Shown here: positions 17,961 to 26,668 of the stretch, piece by piece
Position numbering within the stretch: position 1 is the first letter of the stretch
How the letters are laid out: each line of letters opens with the position of its first letter
NCBI GenBank assembly: GCA_965247075.1
Contig: CBDFGK010000002.1
Location: 868,001-932,000, forward strand
Origin: CBDFGK01 sp965247075
GTDB lineage: Bacteria > Pseudomonadota > Gammaproteobacteria > Pseudomonadales > Halieaceae
DNA length: 64,000 nucleotides
Direction: 5' to 3'
Notes under the pieces: generated by a model
Databases searched by the model: none
What the model saw: the letters and a program-made list of their open reading frames with translations, nothing else
What the model was told of the DNA's origin: nothing
Translations under genes and position numbers: made by a program

Positions 17961-19202
17961 TCATTGTTGCAATGACTTTGCAGCGTAGATCGTTAACTTT
18001 AATTCTTCACCAATCAATTCATAGACCGGCCGTTTGCCACTGAGTTGTTCAGTGTCGTTAAATATGATGCCAACACCTTCGCCCCGGCGTTCCAAAAAAT
18101 ACTTTCTATTAACGGAATCATTCATCCCATCATCAATTTTTAATTCAGACAAAAGGCGCGATAGCAGTTCATTGCGTGTAAATTGATTATCAATCATATT
18201 TTCAACAGTTAAAGTATTCGCCAATGCTCCGGGAGAATATATCTCCAATCGATCGGAAAACATAAATAGACGGATTTTTGATCCATGTTTAGAGTAGTCA
18301 CGGTGCACTACCGCATTGACTAATGCTTCAAATACAGCTCGCATGCTGTACTGTGGTCTCTCTTCTCTGCCAACCTCTTTTTTTGCGGAAATGTGGTTGT
18401 ATTGATTAACAAAATTATACGCGCCTATTATCTGTTTATCTAAGGGGCCATGATAATCTTTTGCGTCATTTTGATAGTTGGCATCTTTGGTTTCGCCTCT
18501 ATAAAAAACTGCCTGGATATAACTGTTGTAGATATGGTCATCAGGTGTAGGGCTACACATCAAAATCCCGGAAACTGTCGCATTCAAAGTATCGTTGTTT
18601 GATACCAGTAGTCTGCGTTTGCGCAATAGTTGTGTGTCGTCATCCCTGATAAACCGCATGTATAATTCTTTTTGCAACGTGTCCTGGTTGGTCTCGGGGA
18701 CAGCCTGTTCATCAAAGTTGATGACCCGCGCCTGGGAACGGCTTTGACCTACCCGCAAAACGTGCGCTGTGCTCATTTTCCTTTTGCTATTGCCATGCCG
18801 GTAAAAATACCCGTTCTTGCTGTTATGGAGCCAAAGGCTGCGCGCAATCTCCACATAAACCAGATGCCTTTCTGCATTTTCATCATTCGGTTCAGAGATT
18901 TGTATACTATCCACATAAAAATTGACGATAGGAGGCTCAATAGAATCGTGACAAATTTCGCTGATATGTGTAATCAGAGCCGGTATATCTACGGCATCAA
19001 TGCCCCTAATTTGATGGGTGCCATCTGCAATACCGAAAATCACCACGCCGCCTGACTGATTGGCAAAAGCGGCAAATTCGTCAGATAAATGGTCTCTCTG
19101 CGTGGTTTTTATTTTTCTACCACTAACCACCACCTCTTTGAACTCTACCCCTGAGTTTTCACCGGCATTGATCTTGTCGAGCATGTCATGAGAGGTCAGC
19201 AT
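17961..19202 (-). CDS. AlbA_2/Schlafen-like ATP-binding protein
   Basis: 413-aa protein with an N-terminal AlbA_2 (AAA_4, Schlafen-like) domain, residues about 8-140: ENSGVEFKEVV, ANQSGGVVIFGIADGTHQIRG. A C-terminal HATPase_c_4-like module follows, residues about 280-400: RAVFEALVNAVVHRDYSKHG, RLEIYSPG, ERRGEGVGIIFND. Such proteins are often labelled ATP-dependent DNA helicase or transcriptional regulator and are frequent in defence islands, but no biochemical role is certain. GAGG Shine-Dalgarno 8 nt before the ATG. First intact gene of a minus-strand operon with mntA, hepT and the truncated restriction gene. Confidence 0.8.
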   Translation of the reverse strand: MLTSHDMLDKINAGENSGVEFKEVVVSGRKIKTTQRDHLSDEFAAFANQSGGVVIFGIADGTHQIRGIDAVDIPALITHISEICHDSIEPPIVNFYVDSIQISEPNDENAERHLVYVEIARSLWLHNSKNGYFYRHGNSKRKMSTAHVLRVGQSRSQARVINFDEQAVPETNQDTLQKELYMRFIRDDDTQLLRKRRLLVSNNDTLNATVSGILMCSPTPDDHIYNSYIQAVFYRGETKDANYQNDAKDYHGPLDKQIIGAYNFVNQYNHISAKKEVGREERPQYSMRAVFEALVNAVVHRDYSKHGSKIRLFMFSDRLEIYSPGALANTLTVENMIDNQFTRNELLSRLLSELKIDDGMNDSVNRKYFLERRGEGVGIIFNDTEQLSGKRPVYELIGEELKLTIYAAKSLQQ

Positions 19203-19204
19203 TG

Positions 19205-19307
19205 TTAATCCTCAAGGTGAATTCCTTTATAACGTTGTTCAAATGCATCTTCGCCGCCTTCTATTGTATCAACATAGTAACGTTGTATCCGCTTGCTCGC
19301 TCACACC
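19205..19307 (-). pseudogene. Short, probably frameshifted ORF before the AlbA_2 gene
   Basis: A frame with stop TAA at 19205-19207 encodes ASKRIQRYYVDTIEGGEDAF and then EQRYKGIHLED. It ends 2 nt before the AlbA_2 ATG and its tail contains that gene's Shine-Dalgarno, as a real upstream operon gene would. A GGAGG ribosome-binding site followed by GTG lies just upstream near 19307, but in another frame, so one indel would join them. Product unknown. Confidence 0.3.
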
Positions 19308-19322
19308 CCACCTCCATAATCT

Positions 19323-19487
19323 TCATTGTTCATTGCCAAAAATATCGTTTTTCAATTGGTTCTTCACCGTCTCCCGGCGTATCCCCAAATGCCTGGAGAC
19401 AGCCTGAATACTCATGTGGCGGCACATCCCTGAATTGACGCACTGCCCCTTGAGGCCCAAAATATCCCTCTGGATGTCGATTCCCAT
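19323..19487 (-). CDS. Small HTH-like protein (54 aa)
   Basis: ATG at 19487 with AGGGAA 7 nt upstream gives a 54-aa product. Its second half, SIQAVSRHLGIRRETVKNQL, has the spacing of a helix-turn-helix like those in resolvases or IS21-type transposases. It could be a regulator of the operon downstream or a leftover of a mobile element. A longer overlapping frame at 19330-19560 has no recognisable content. Confidence 0.35.
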   Translation of the reverse strand: MGIDIQRDILGLKGQCVNSGMCRHMSIQAVSRHLGIRRETVKNQLKNDIFGNEQ

Positions 19488-19580
19488 ATACCTGTTCCCT
19501 ATTAAGTGTTGGAAGCCCTATATACCAACAGATTACATGGGGATCGGCATCCTTTTTCACTCATGGAACCGGACGAAGAA

Positions 19581-21155
19581 TCATTCCCACTCGATAGTGG
19601 CGGGAGGTTTGCTGGAAATATCATAGGTGACGCGAGACACGCCGGATATTTCATTGATGATACGATTGGAGACAGTCTCGAGTAGCTCGTAGGGCAGGTG
19701 TGCCCAGCGCGCCGTCATGAAATCAACGGTTTCTACTGCCCGCAGCCCAATCACATACTCATAGCGACGCGCATCACCTACCACCCCTACCGATTTCACC
19801 GGCAGGAACACCGCGAAGGCCTGACTGGTTTGGTGGTAAAAATCAGCCGCGTACAGCTCTTCAATAAAAATCGCGTCAGCTTCGCGCAGCAGGTCGGCGT
19901 ATTCCTTTTTGACTTCTCCCAGTATTCGCACGCCCAGTCCCGGACCGGGAAACGGGTGCCTGTGTACCATGTCGTAGGGCAATCCCAATTCGAGCCCAAT
20001 CCTTCGCACTTCGTCCTTAAACAACTCACGCAGGGGTTCAACCAGCTCCATGGCCATATCATCTGGCAAGCCGCCAACATTGTGATGCGACTTGATAACG
20101 TGAGCCTTGCCGCTCTTGGCGCCCGCTGATTCGATCACATCGGGGTAAATGGTGCCCTGCGCCAACCAGTTTACATTTTCCAGTCGGGTTGCCTGTTCAT
20201 CGAACACATCGATAAAGGTATTACCTATCAGTTTGCGCTTGGCTTCCGGGTCAGTCTCTCCCTTCAGTTTGCCAAGGAAAAGCTCTTCAGCATTGACACG
20301 AATCACCTTGACGCCCATGTTCCTGTTGAACATGTCCATCACCTGCTCACCTTCGTTTTTGCGCAGCAAGCCATTATCCACGAATACGCAGGTGAGTTGA
20401 TCGCCAATGGCGCGGTGTAACAAGGCCGCAACGACCGAGGAATCAACACCACCGGACAGCCCCAGCAACACCTTGTCGCCGCCAACCGTATCGCGAACCC
20501 GCGCTACGGCGTCTTCAACAATATTGGCCGGAGTCCACAGCACTTCACAGCCACAAAGTTCCAGCACAAAGTGCTCGAAGATACGCTCGCCCTGCGAGGT
20601 ATGGGTAACCTCGGGGTGAAACTGGATACCATAGAAAGGCTTTTCAGGGTGATACATGCCGGCAATCGGGCAGCTCTCGGTTTCCGCCATCAGCTCAAAA
20701 TCCGGCGGCAGCACATCGACCTTGTCACCGTGGCTCATCCACACATCCAGCAGGCCGACACCGTCCGAATCCACATGATCCCTGATATCGTGTAACAGGA
20801 CCGGCTTGCCTGTCACCCTGATCTGGGCGTAACCAAATTCACTGACATTGGAGCAGGCAACGCTGCCGCCAAATTGCTGGGCCATGACTTGCATGCCATA
20901 ACAAATACCCAGCACAGGTATTCCCAATTCAAAAACTAGGTCCGGTGCGCGGGGTGAGTCCGTTGCGGCCACAGATTCGGGGCCGCCGGAGAGGATAATA
21001 CCTCGCGGGTCAAACTCCCGAATTTCATCATCAGAGATATCCCAGCCGCGAATCTCGCTAAAAACGCCTGCTTCCCGAACCCGCCGGGCAATCAATTGAG
21101 TATATTGGGATCCAAAATCCAGGATGAGGATTTTTTGCGCATGTATATTGGTCAC
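19581..21155 (-). CDS. guaA: GMP synthase (glutamine-hydrolysing)
   Basis: Converts XMP to GMP with glutamine and ATP; 524 aa. The N-terminal class I amidotransferase has its catalytic Cys in GICYGMQVMAQQFGG. The ATP-pyrophosphatase P-loop LSGGVDSSVVAALLH follows. The C-terminal dimerisation domain ends VTYDISSKPPATIEWE, the family terminus. Starts 3 nt after the guaB stop, so co-transcribed. Confidence 0.98.
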   Translation of the reverse strand: MTNIHAQKILILDFGSQYTQLIARRVREAGVFSEIRGWDISDDEIREFDPRGIILSGGPESVAATDSPRAPDLVFELGIPVLGICYGMQVMAQQFGGSVACSNVSEFGYAQIRVTGKPVLLHDIRDHVDSDGVGLLDVWMSHGDKVDVLPPDFELMAETESCPIAGMYHPEKPFYGIQFHPEVTHTSQGERIFEHFVLELCGCEVLWTPANIVEDAVARVRDTVGGDKVLLGLSGGVDSSVVAALLHRAIGDQLTCVFVDNGLLRKNEGEQVMDMFNRNMGVKVIRVNAEELFLGKLKGETDPEAKRKLIGNTFIDVFDEQATRLENVNWLAQGTIYPDVIESAGAKSGKAHVIKSHHNVGGLPDDMAMELVEPLRELFKDEVRRIGLELGLPYDMVHRHPFPGPGLGVRILGEVKKEYADLLREADAIFIEELYAADFYHQTSQAFAVFLPVKSVGVVGDARRYEYVIGLRAVETVDFMTARWAHLPYELLETVSNRIINEISGVSRVTYDISSKPPATIEWE

Positions 21156-21158
21156 AGA

Positions 21159-22628
21159 TTATCTTACTGGGTAATTGGGTGGTTCTTTGGTGATCGACAC
21201 GTCGTGAACGTGACTTTCACTCATACCCGCAGCCGTCACTCGCACAAACTCGGGGCGGCTGCGCATGGTATCGATATCGGGGCTACCAGTGTAGCCCATG
21301 GCCGAGCGCAACCCGCCCATCAACTGGTGAACAATGGCCGCCATCGGCCCCTTGTAAGGCACCCTGCCCTCAATGCCTTCGGGCACCAGTTTCTCGGCCC
21401 CCCGGTTAGCATCCTGGAAGTAGCGGTCACTACTGCCCTGGATCTGTGCCATTGCGCCCAATGAGCCCATGCCGCGGTAGGCCTTGTAAGTTCGACCTTG
21501 ATAAAGTTCCACCTCACCGGGTGCCTCTTCGGTACCTGCAAACAGGCTGCCCATCATCACCGAGTGGGCGCCGGCCACGATCGCCTTGGACAGGTCCCCG
21601 GAGAAGCGGATGCCGCCATCGGCTATAACCGGAATACCGGTGCCCGCCAGGGCGCTGACGACATTCTCGATGGCGGTGATTTGTGGCACGCCGACCCCCG
21701 TGACGATTCGGGTAGTACAGATGGAGCCGGGACCGATACCAACCTTGACAGCATCGGCACCCGCCTCGACCAGCGCCAGGGCTGCCTCGCCGGTGGCGAT
21801 ATTGCCACCAATGACCTGTATGTCGGGATAGTCTGCCTTGATAAGGCGCACCCGCTCCAACACATTTTTGGAATGCCCGTGCGCTGTGTCAACCACCAGC
21901 ACATCAACCCCGGCAGCAATCAGTGCGGCAACCCGGTCATCGGTATCGGGGCTGGTACCCACAGCGGCACCCACACGCAGTTGGCCATGGCTGTCCCTGG
22001 CCGCGAGCGGAAAACTTTCGGTCTTATCAATATCCTTGACGGTAATCATGCCGCGCAGCTCAAAGGCGTCGTTAACGACCAGGATCTTCTCGATTCGATG
22101 CTGGTGCAGCAAGCCCTGAACTGCCTCTGCCGATGCACCCTCTTTTACGGTGATGAGGTCGTCCCGCGTGGTCATAATACTGGCCACGGTCTTGCCCAGA
22201 TTTGACTCAAAGCGCAGGTCGCGCCGGGTGACGATACCCACCAGATCACCGCCAGACAGTACCGGCACTCCGGAGATGCCGTTCTTGCGGGTCAATTCCA
22301 GCAACTGGCTGATGGAGGCATCCTGCTCGATGGTAACAGGGTCTTTAACAACACCGCTCTCGTACTTCTTGACCTTGCGAACCTGTGCCGCCTGCTCTGC
22401 CAGGGTCATGCTCTTGTGAATGATACCCATACCGCCTTCCTGGGCGATAGCGATGGCCAGAGGGGCCTCTGTCACCGTATCCATGGCCGCCGAGACCAGC
22501 GGGATATTAAGTTCAATTGATCGAGTGAACCGGGTTTTCAAAGAGACATCCGTGGCGATGACATCTGAGGCACCCGGCAGGAGCAGAACATCGTCAAAGG
22601 TGAGGGCTTCCTGAGCGATTCGGAGCAT
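21159..22628 (-). CDS. guaB: IMP dehydrogenase
   Basis: Oxidises IMP to XMP with NAD+, first step of GMP synthesis. The frame is open to 22781, but the product begins MLRIAQEALTFDDVLLLPG at 22628, giving 489 aa, the family length. A pair of CBS domains (residues about 93-205) sits in the barrel. The active-site loop GIGPGSICTTRIVTGVGVPQ carries the catalytic Cys, and the flap and MGYTGSPDI region are intact. Confidence 0.97.
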   Translation of the reverse strand: MLRIAQEALTFDDVLLLPGASDVIATDVSLKTRFTRSIELNIPLVSAAMDTVTEAPLAIAIAQEGGMGIIHKSMTLAEQAAQVRKVKKYESGVVKDPVTIEQDASISQLLELTRKNGISGVPVLSGGDLVGIVTRRDLRFESNLGKTVASIMTTRDDLITVKEGASAEAVQGLLHQHRIEKILVVNDAFELRGMITVKDIDKTESFPLAARDSHGQLRVGAAVGTSPDTDDRVAALIAAGVDVLVVDTAHGHSKNVLERVRLIKADYPDIQVIGGNIATGEAALALVEAGADAVKVGIGPGSICTTRIVTGVGVPQITAIENVVSALAGTGIPVIADGGIRFSGDLSKAIVAGAHSVMMGSLFAGTEEAPGEVELYQGRTYKAYRGMGSLGAMAQIQGSSDRYFQDANRGAEKLVPEGIEGRVPYKGPMAAIVHQLMGGLRSAMGYTGSPDIDTMRSRPEFVRVTAAGMSESHVHDVSITKEPPNYPVR

Positions 22629-22704
22629 AGAATCAGTCTTCCACTGGCTGGTTAAACGTGCAATTATAAATCCTCTCCCTACCTTCCGTAAATGAAAACT
22701 AACC

Positions 22705-24048
22705 TTGTCAGCAACGATTGCCGCCCAAAACCCCTCCACGCCATTGAGCGTAGCCCAGCTCAATCGCCAGGTGAAACGCATACTGGAGAGTCATTTTGAC
22801 TTTATCTGGATTGAAGGTGAACTGAGCAACCTGGCGCAACCGGGTGCCGGACACTGGTATTTTACGCTAAAGGATGACTCCGCACAGGTGCGGTGCGCTA
22901 TGTTCCGCAATCGCAACCAGCGCCTTCGAATCGCCCCCCGCAATGGCCAACAGGTACTGGTTCGGGCTCGCGTATCGCTTTACGAGGGCCGTGGCGAGTA
23001 CCAGCTCATTGTTGAACATCTCGAAGACGCCGGCGCCGGCGCCCTGCAAAAACAATTTGAACAGCTCAAGGAGAGGCTCGCTTCCGAGGGGCTGTTTGAG
23101 CCTGCCAACAAACAGCGCTTACCTGAATTTCCCCGCCACGTTGCCCTGCTTACCTCACCCACCGGAGCCGCTGTCCGCGATTTGCTGACCGTATTCAAAC
23201 GCCGCTTTCCCGCCCTGGCATTAAGCATACTGCCGGTATCGGTACAGGGCGCAGCAGCAGCCCCCGCCATCACAGCCGCACTGCAACTGGTCAATCAGTA
23301 CGACCACTTCGATGCCATTGTGTTGGCCAGGGGTGGTGGTTCAATGGAGGATCTGTGGGCATTCAATGAAGAATCTGTGGCCAGGGCTATCGCCGCCAGT
23401 GAAATCCCCGTGCTCAGTGCGGTCGGTCATGAAACTGATTTCACAATCGCCGATTTTGTGGCGGATCAGCGCGCCGCTACGCCCTCTGCTGCGGCTGAAT
23501 TGCTAAGCCCCGACCAGCGGGAACTGTTGATAAAACTGGCTGGCTCGCGACAACAACTGGCGCGCAGCCTCGCTCAGAAATTAAGCGGATACGGGGCAAG
23601 AGTAGCAGCGCTGCGCCGGCATTTGCGCCATCCTGGAGAACGCCTGCGCGAGCAGGCCCAGCGCGTCGACGACTACGAAATGCGACTGCGCCGCAGTGTT
23701 GCCCAGTTGATCAACAGCAAGGGCCACCTGCTGACCCGCCGCAGCTCACGATTACAGGCCCAGTCTCCGCAGCCTCAGATAAGTGCCCTGCGCTTGCAAA
23801 TCAGTCAGTCGAGTCAGCGTGCCATACACTCCGTGCAACAGCGCTTGCATCGCAGCCGGCATCATTTCGCCACACTGGGCGGCAAGCTGGATTCGCTGAG
23901 TCCGCTGGCCACACTGGCACGTGGCTATGCCATAGTCAGTGATGACCAGGGCGCAATCGTCACGGATGCAGCAAGCGTAAAAGAAGGAGATATTATTACC
24001 ACCCGCCTGGCAGAGGGTAGTTTGCGGAGCGAGGTTTTGGGTTACTAA
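22705..24048 (+). CDS. xseA: Exodeoxyribonuclease VII large subunit
   Basis: Large subunit of ExoVII, degrading single-stranded DNA in repair. 447 aa: N-terminal OB fold (FIWIEGELSNLAQPGAGHWY), catalytic region with RGGGSMEDLWAFNEE, VGHETDFTIADFVADQRAATPS, then a long helical region and the C-terminal RGYAIV strand. Divergent from guaB, a conserved arrangement. Start is TTG at 22705 with no clear Shine-Dalgarno. The stop overlaps the convergent regulator gene by 4 nt. Confidence 0.95.
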   Translation: MSATIAAQNPSTPLSVAQLNRQVKRILESHFDFIWIEGELSNLAQPGAGHWYFTLKDDSAQVRCAMFRNRNQRLRIAPRNGQQVLVRARVSLYEGRGEYQLIVEHLEDAGAGALQKQFEQLKERLASEGLFEPANKQRLPEFPRHVALLTSPTGAAVRDLLTVFKRRFPALALSILPVSVQGAAAAPAITAALQLVNQYDHFDAIVLARGGGSMEDLWAFNEESVARAIAASEIPVLSAVGHETDFTIADFVADQRAATPSAAAELLSPDQRELLIKLAGSRQQLARSLAQKLSGYGARVAALRRHLRHPGERLREQAQRVDDYEMRLRRSVAQLINSKGHLLTRRSSRLQAQSPQPQISALRLQISQSSQRAIHSVQQRLHRSRHHFATLGGKLDSLSPLATLARGYAIVSDDQGAIVTDAASVKEGDIITTRLAEGSLRSEVLGY

Positions 24049-24695
24049 TACTTGGCAGGGAGCTTCGAGTTGATAATGATGTGGCGGCCCTCGAAACGGA
24101 TATAGTCCCCTATCGTCAAATCCTTGAGGATGCGGGCAACCATTTCGCGGGACGCACCAACCCGATCGGCGATATCCTGTTGGGTGAGTTTCTCAGGTAT
24201 GTACAAGGTGCCATCACCGCGCTCTTCAGCCAGGTCCATCAGCACGTTGGCGACCCGACCATACACGTCCTGTAGTGCCAGGCTCTTCACATCCGCGGTC
24301 AGTTTACGCACCCGCGCGGCGAGATTCTGGATCAACTTGCGGGCAATATTCGGATGATCGTCCAGAACCCGGTTGAAATCATCTTTGTAGATGATACAAA
24401 AACTCGATTTTTCGACGGTTCGCACCGATGCTGAGCGAGCAGAATCATCCAACAGAGCCAACTCGCCGAAGTAGTCACCCTCGGATTGGGTGTTCATAAT
24501 GAACTCTTTGCCGTTCTTGTCGCTGCAGTACACCTTGACCCGACCGGACTCAATAATAAACAGCGAATCTGCCGGGTCGCTCTCATGAATGACAACGGTA
24601 TTTTTGGGGAATGAGCGGCTGCTGCTGCTGGCAACCAGCGCCTCCAACTCCATTGTCGTCAATTCTTGAAACAGCTCAACCTGTTGTAATATCAC
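24045..24695 (-). CDS. CRP/FNR-family transcriptional regulator
   Basis: 216 aa: an N-terminal cyclic-nucleotide-binding domain (residues about 5-120), a dimerisation helix, and a C-terminal Crp helix-turn-helix (LTQQDIADRVGASREMVARI, residues 170-189). The phosphate-binding cassette keeps the residues CRP uses for cAMP: Glu78 in FGELALLDD and Arg87-Ser88 in ARSASV. No FNR-type cysteine cluster is seen. It is divergent from a class III cyclase operon, so a local cyclic-nucleotide circuit is plausible. Confidence 0.9.
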   Translation of the reverse strand: MILQQVELFQELTTMELEALVASSSSRSFPKNTVVIHESDPADSLFIIESGRVKVYCSDKNGKEFIMNTQSEGDYFGELALLDDSARSASVRTVEKSSFCIIYKDDFNRVLDDHPNIARKLIQNLAARVRKLTADVKSLALQDVYGRVANVLMDLAEERGDGTLYIPEKLTQQDIADRVGASREMVARILKDLTIGDYIRFEGRHIIINSKLPAKY

Positions 24696-24830
24696 AGTCG
24701 TTTACCGTCCTTAGAACAATCACATGCGGGCTTGACTTGCATAGTAACCCAAACTTGCCCGCAGGCGCACTATTCCTGTGTGAACAGGCTAGTTATAATC
24801 TTGCACACCAAATATCTAACGGGAGCCACC

Positions 24831-26291
24831 TTGACGGACCAGCTTGCCTCCACAGCCTGGACGGACCATGTTTTCAAAGCACTGGCGGAATTGCGGGCGC
24901 AGTCCGGCAATGCCAGTGGCAATCTGGAAGCTGTGCAGCAGGAAGATCTCGACCGCCTGATATCCTCCGGTGCAGCCCTGCAGGCCCTGTTAAGTCACAC
25001 TGATCCCAACGCCAACAACCTGCAACACGACATTCGCAATATATTGGGCGCCATACGCGGCTATGCAGAATTGTTACTGGAAGATATCGACGACCGGTTT
25101 CCCTCGCTCAATGCCAGCCTGGAACGTGTGCTCAAAGCGGTAGTCTCCGCCAGCCGGGGTGGCAGTCAATCCACAGCCAGCCGGATTACCGGTAGTTCAA
25201 CCGGCATCACCGGCACAGTATTGGCTGTTGACGATAGCGCGGACAATCGCGATTTGCTGGCTCGCTACCTGACTCGGAAAGGACACACGGTACTGCTGGC
25301 CGATTCAGGTTCACAAGCGCTACAGATACTGGATCAACATCCGGTCGACCTGGTCTTGCTGGACCTGATAATGCCGGGCATGAACGGCAGTGAAGTGCTG
25401 ACTCGCATGAAAGCAAACGGCGAACTGCGCGCCCTGCCAGTGATTGTGATCTCCGGTCAACAGGATATGGATGACATTATTTCCTGCATTGAAGCGGGGG
25501 CGGACGACTATTTGTTCAAGCCCTTCAACCAGGTGCTTCTGCAGGCAAGAATCAGCGCGGGGTTGGAACGCAAGCGCTGGTATGATCGCGAGGAGCAGTA
25601 TCGAGAGCAACTAGAGCGCAATGAGCAATTTATCCGCGCTACATTCGGTCGCTATGTTTCCGATGAGGTGGTCGCCAATCTGCTGGAGGCGCCGGAAGGA
25701 CTCAAGCTCGGTGGTGACTTGCGCGAATGTACCATGCTGATGTCTGACATTCGGCAATTCTCCAGCATCTGCGAACGGCTCCCCCCCGACGATGTAATGA
25801 AAATGCTCAATCATTATCTGGGCGTAATGTCGGAGATCATCATGAGCCACCAGGGCACAATCGATGAATTCATCGGTGATGCCATACTGGCCATATTCGG
25901 TGCTCCAACCTCACGTGAGGATGACGCAGACCGGGCCGTACAGTGCGCATTGGACATGCAGCAGGCCATGAACGATATCAATCGCGATAACCGCAAGGCC
26001 GGGTTACCGGAGATATCTATGGGTATAGGGGTCAATACTGGAGCTGTAATTGCGGGCAATATCGGCTCCGATAGACGCAGTAAGTACGGCGTTGTCGGGC
26101 ACCATGTCAATCTGACAGCGCGCATTGAATCCCGTACCGCCGGCGGAGAGGTACTCATATCGGCCAGTACGCTGGAAAAGCTCACTGGCTCGTACCGGGT
26201 GGGCGACAGCGAACAAGTACAGGTGAAGGGCATTGAGGAGCCCATATCCATTTACCAGGTGCTACCGCCCGGGGATGGCGCCAAATTATGA
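24831..26291 (+). CDS. Receiver-domain class III nucleotide cyclase
   Basis: 486 aa from a TTG start at 24831 (GGGAG 5 nt upstream; the frame extends to 24732 but that part looks non-coding). Order: a HisKA-like helical segment with His66 in NLQHDIRNILGAIRGYAELL; a receiver domain (residues about 127-245; phospho-Asp178, Lys230); a linker coiled coil; and a guanylate/adenylate cyclase catalytic domain (about 295-480) with both metal Asp, Asp306 in LMSDIRQFS and Asp350 in DEFIGDAILAIFG. His replaces the usual residue in GVVGHHVNLTARIE, so cAMP versus cGMP cannot be read. Its stop overlaps the next start (ATGA). Confidence 0.87.
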   Translation: MTDQLASTAWTDHVFKALAELRAQSGNASGNLEAVQQEDLDRLISSGAALQALLSHTDPNANNLQHDIRNILGAIRGYAELLLEDIDDRFPSLNASLERVLKAVVSASRGGSQSTASRITGSSTGITGTVLAVDDSADNRDLLARYLTRKGHTVLLADSGSQALQILDQHPVDLVLLDLIMPGMNGSEVLTRMKANGELRALPVIVISGQQDMDDIISCIEAGADDYLFKPFNQVLLQARISAGLERKRWYDREEQYREQLERNEQFIRATFGRYVSDEVVANLLEAPEGLKLGGDLRECTMLMSDIRQFSSICERLPPDDVMKMLNHYLGVMSEIIMSHQGTIDEFIGDAILAIFGAPTSREDDADRAVQCALDMQQAMNDINRDNRKAGLPEISMGIGVNTGAVIAGNIGSDRRSKYGVVGHHVNLTARIESRTAGGEVLISASTLEKLTGSYRVGDSEQVQVKGIEEPISIYQVLPPGDGAKL

Positions 26292-26668
26292 CACTGAGAA
26301 TATTGCTGGTTGAAGACAATGAACTCAATCGCGACATGTTGAGCCGCCGGCTACTGCGTGCCAATTACCAGGTGTCTACCGCAGCGGATGGGGCCACGGC
26401 GCTACAATTAATCCGCGATGAGCGTCCAGATGTCGTATTGCTGGACATGAGCCTGCCAATTAAAGATGGTTGGACCACCTGCCGGGAGGTGCGCCAGGAT
26501 CCCAGCATAGCCGGCACGGTTATCATTGCGCTGACCGCCCATGCCATGGGCGAGGACCGGGTCAAGGCGATGGCGGTGGGCTGCAATCACTACGCAACCA
26601 AACCCGTCGATTTTCCGCAGCTGCTGGAAGCGATCAATCGACTGGCGCCTGAGGCCGATCAAACGTGA
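26288..26668 (+). CDS. Single-domain response regulator
   Basis: 126-aa CheY-like receiver with no output domain. Acidic pocket Glu9-Asp10, phospho-acceptor Asp53 in VLLDMSLP, Thr83 in IALTAHAM and Lys105 in YATKPVDF are all present. It overlaps the cyclase before it and the kinase after it by 4 nt each, so the three are translated together and probably form one phosphorelay, with this protein as an intermediate or phosphate sink. Confidence 0.9.
   Translation: MTLRILLVEDNELNRDMLSRRLLRANYQVSTAADGATALQLIRDERPDVVLLDMSLPIKDGWTTCREVRQDPSIAGTVIIALTAHAMGEDRVKAMAVGCNHYATKPVDFPQLLEAINRLAPEADQT

Noticed and set aside
19330..19560. 76-aa minus-strand ORF upstream of the AlbA_2 operon
   Set aside because: The overlapping 54-aa frame has a better start and an HTH pattern; this one has no recognisable feature.
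22629..22781. Upstream extension of guaB
   Set aside because: It overlaps the divergent xseA start and lengthens the protein beyond the family; MLRIAQEALTFDD is the normal N-terminus.
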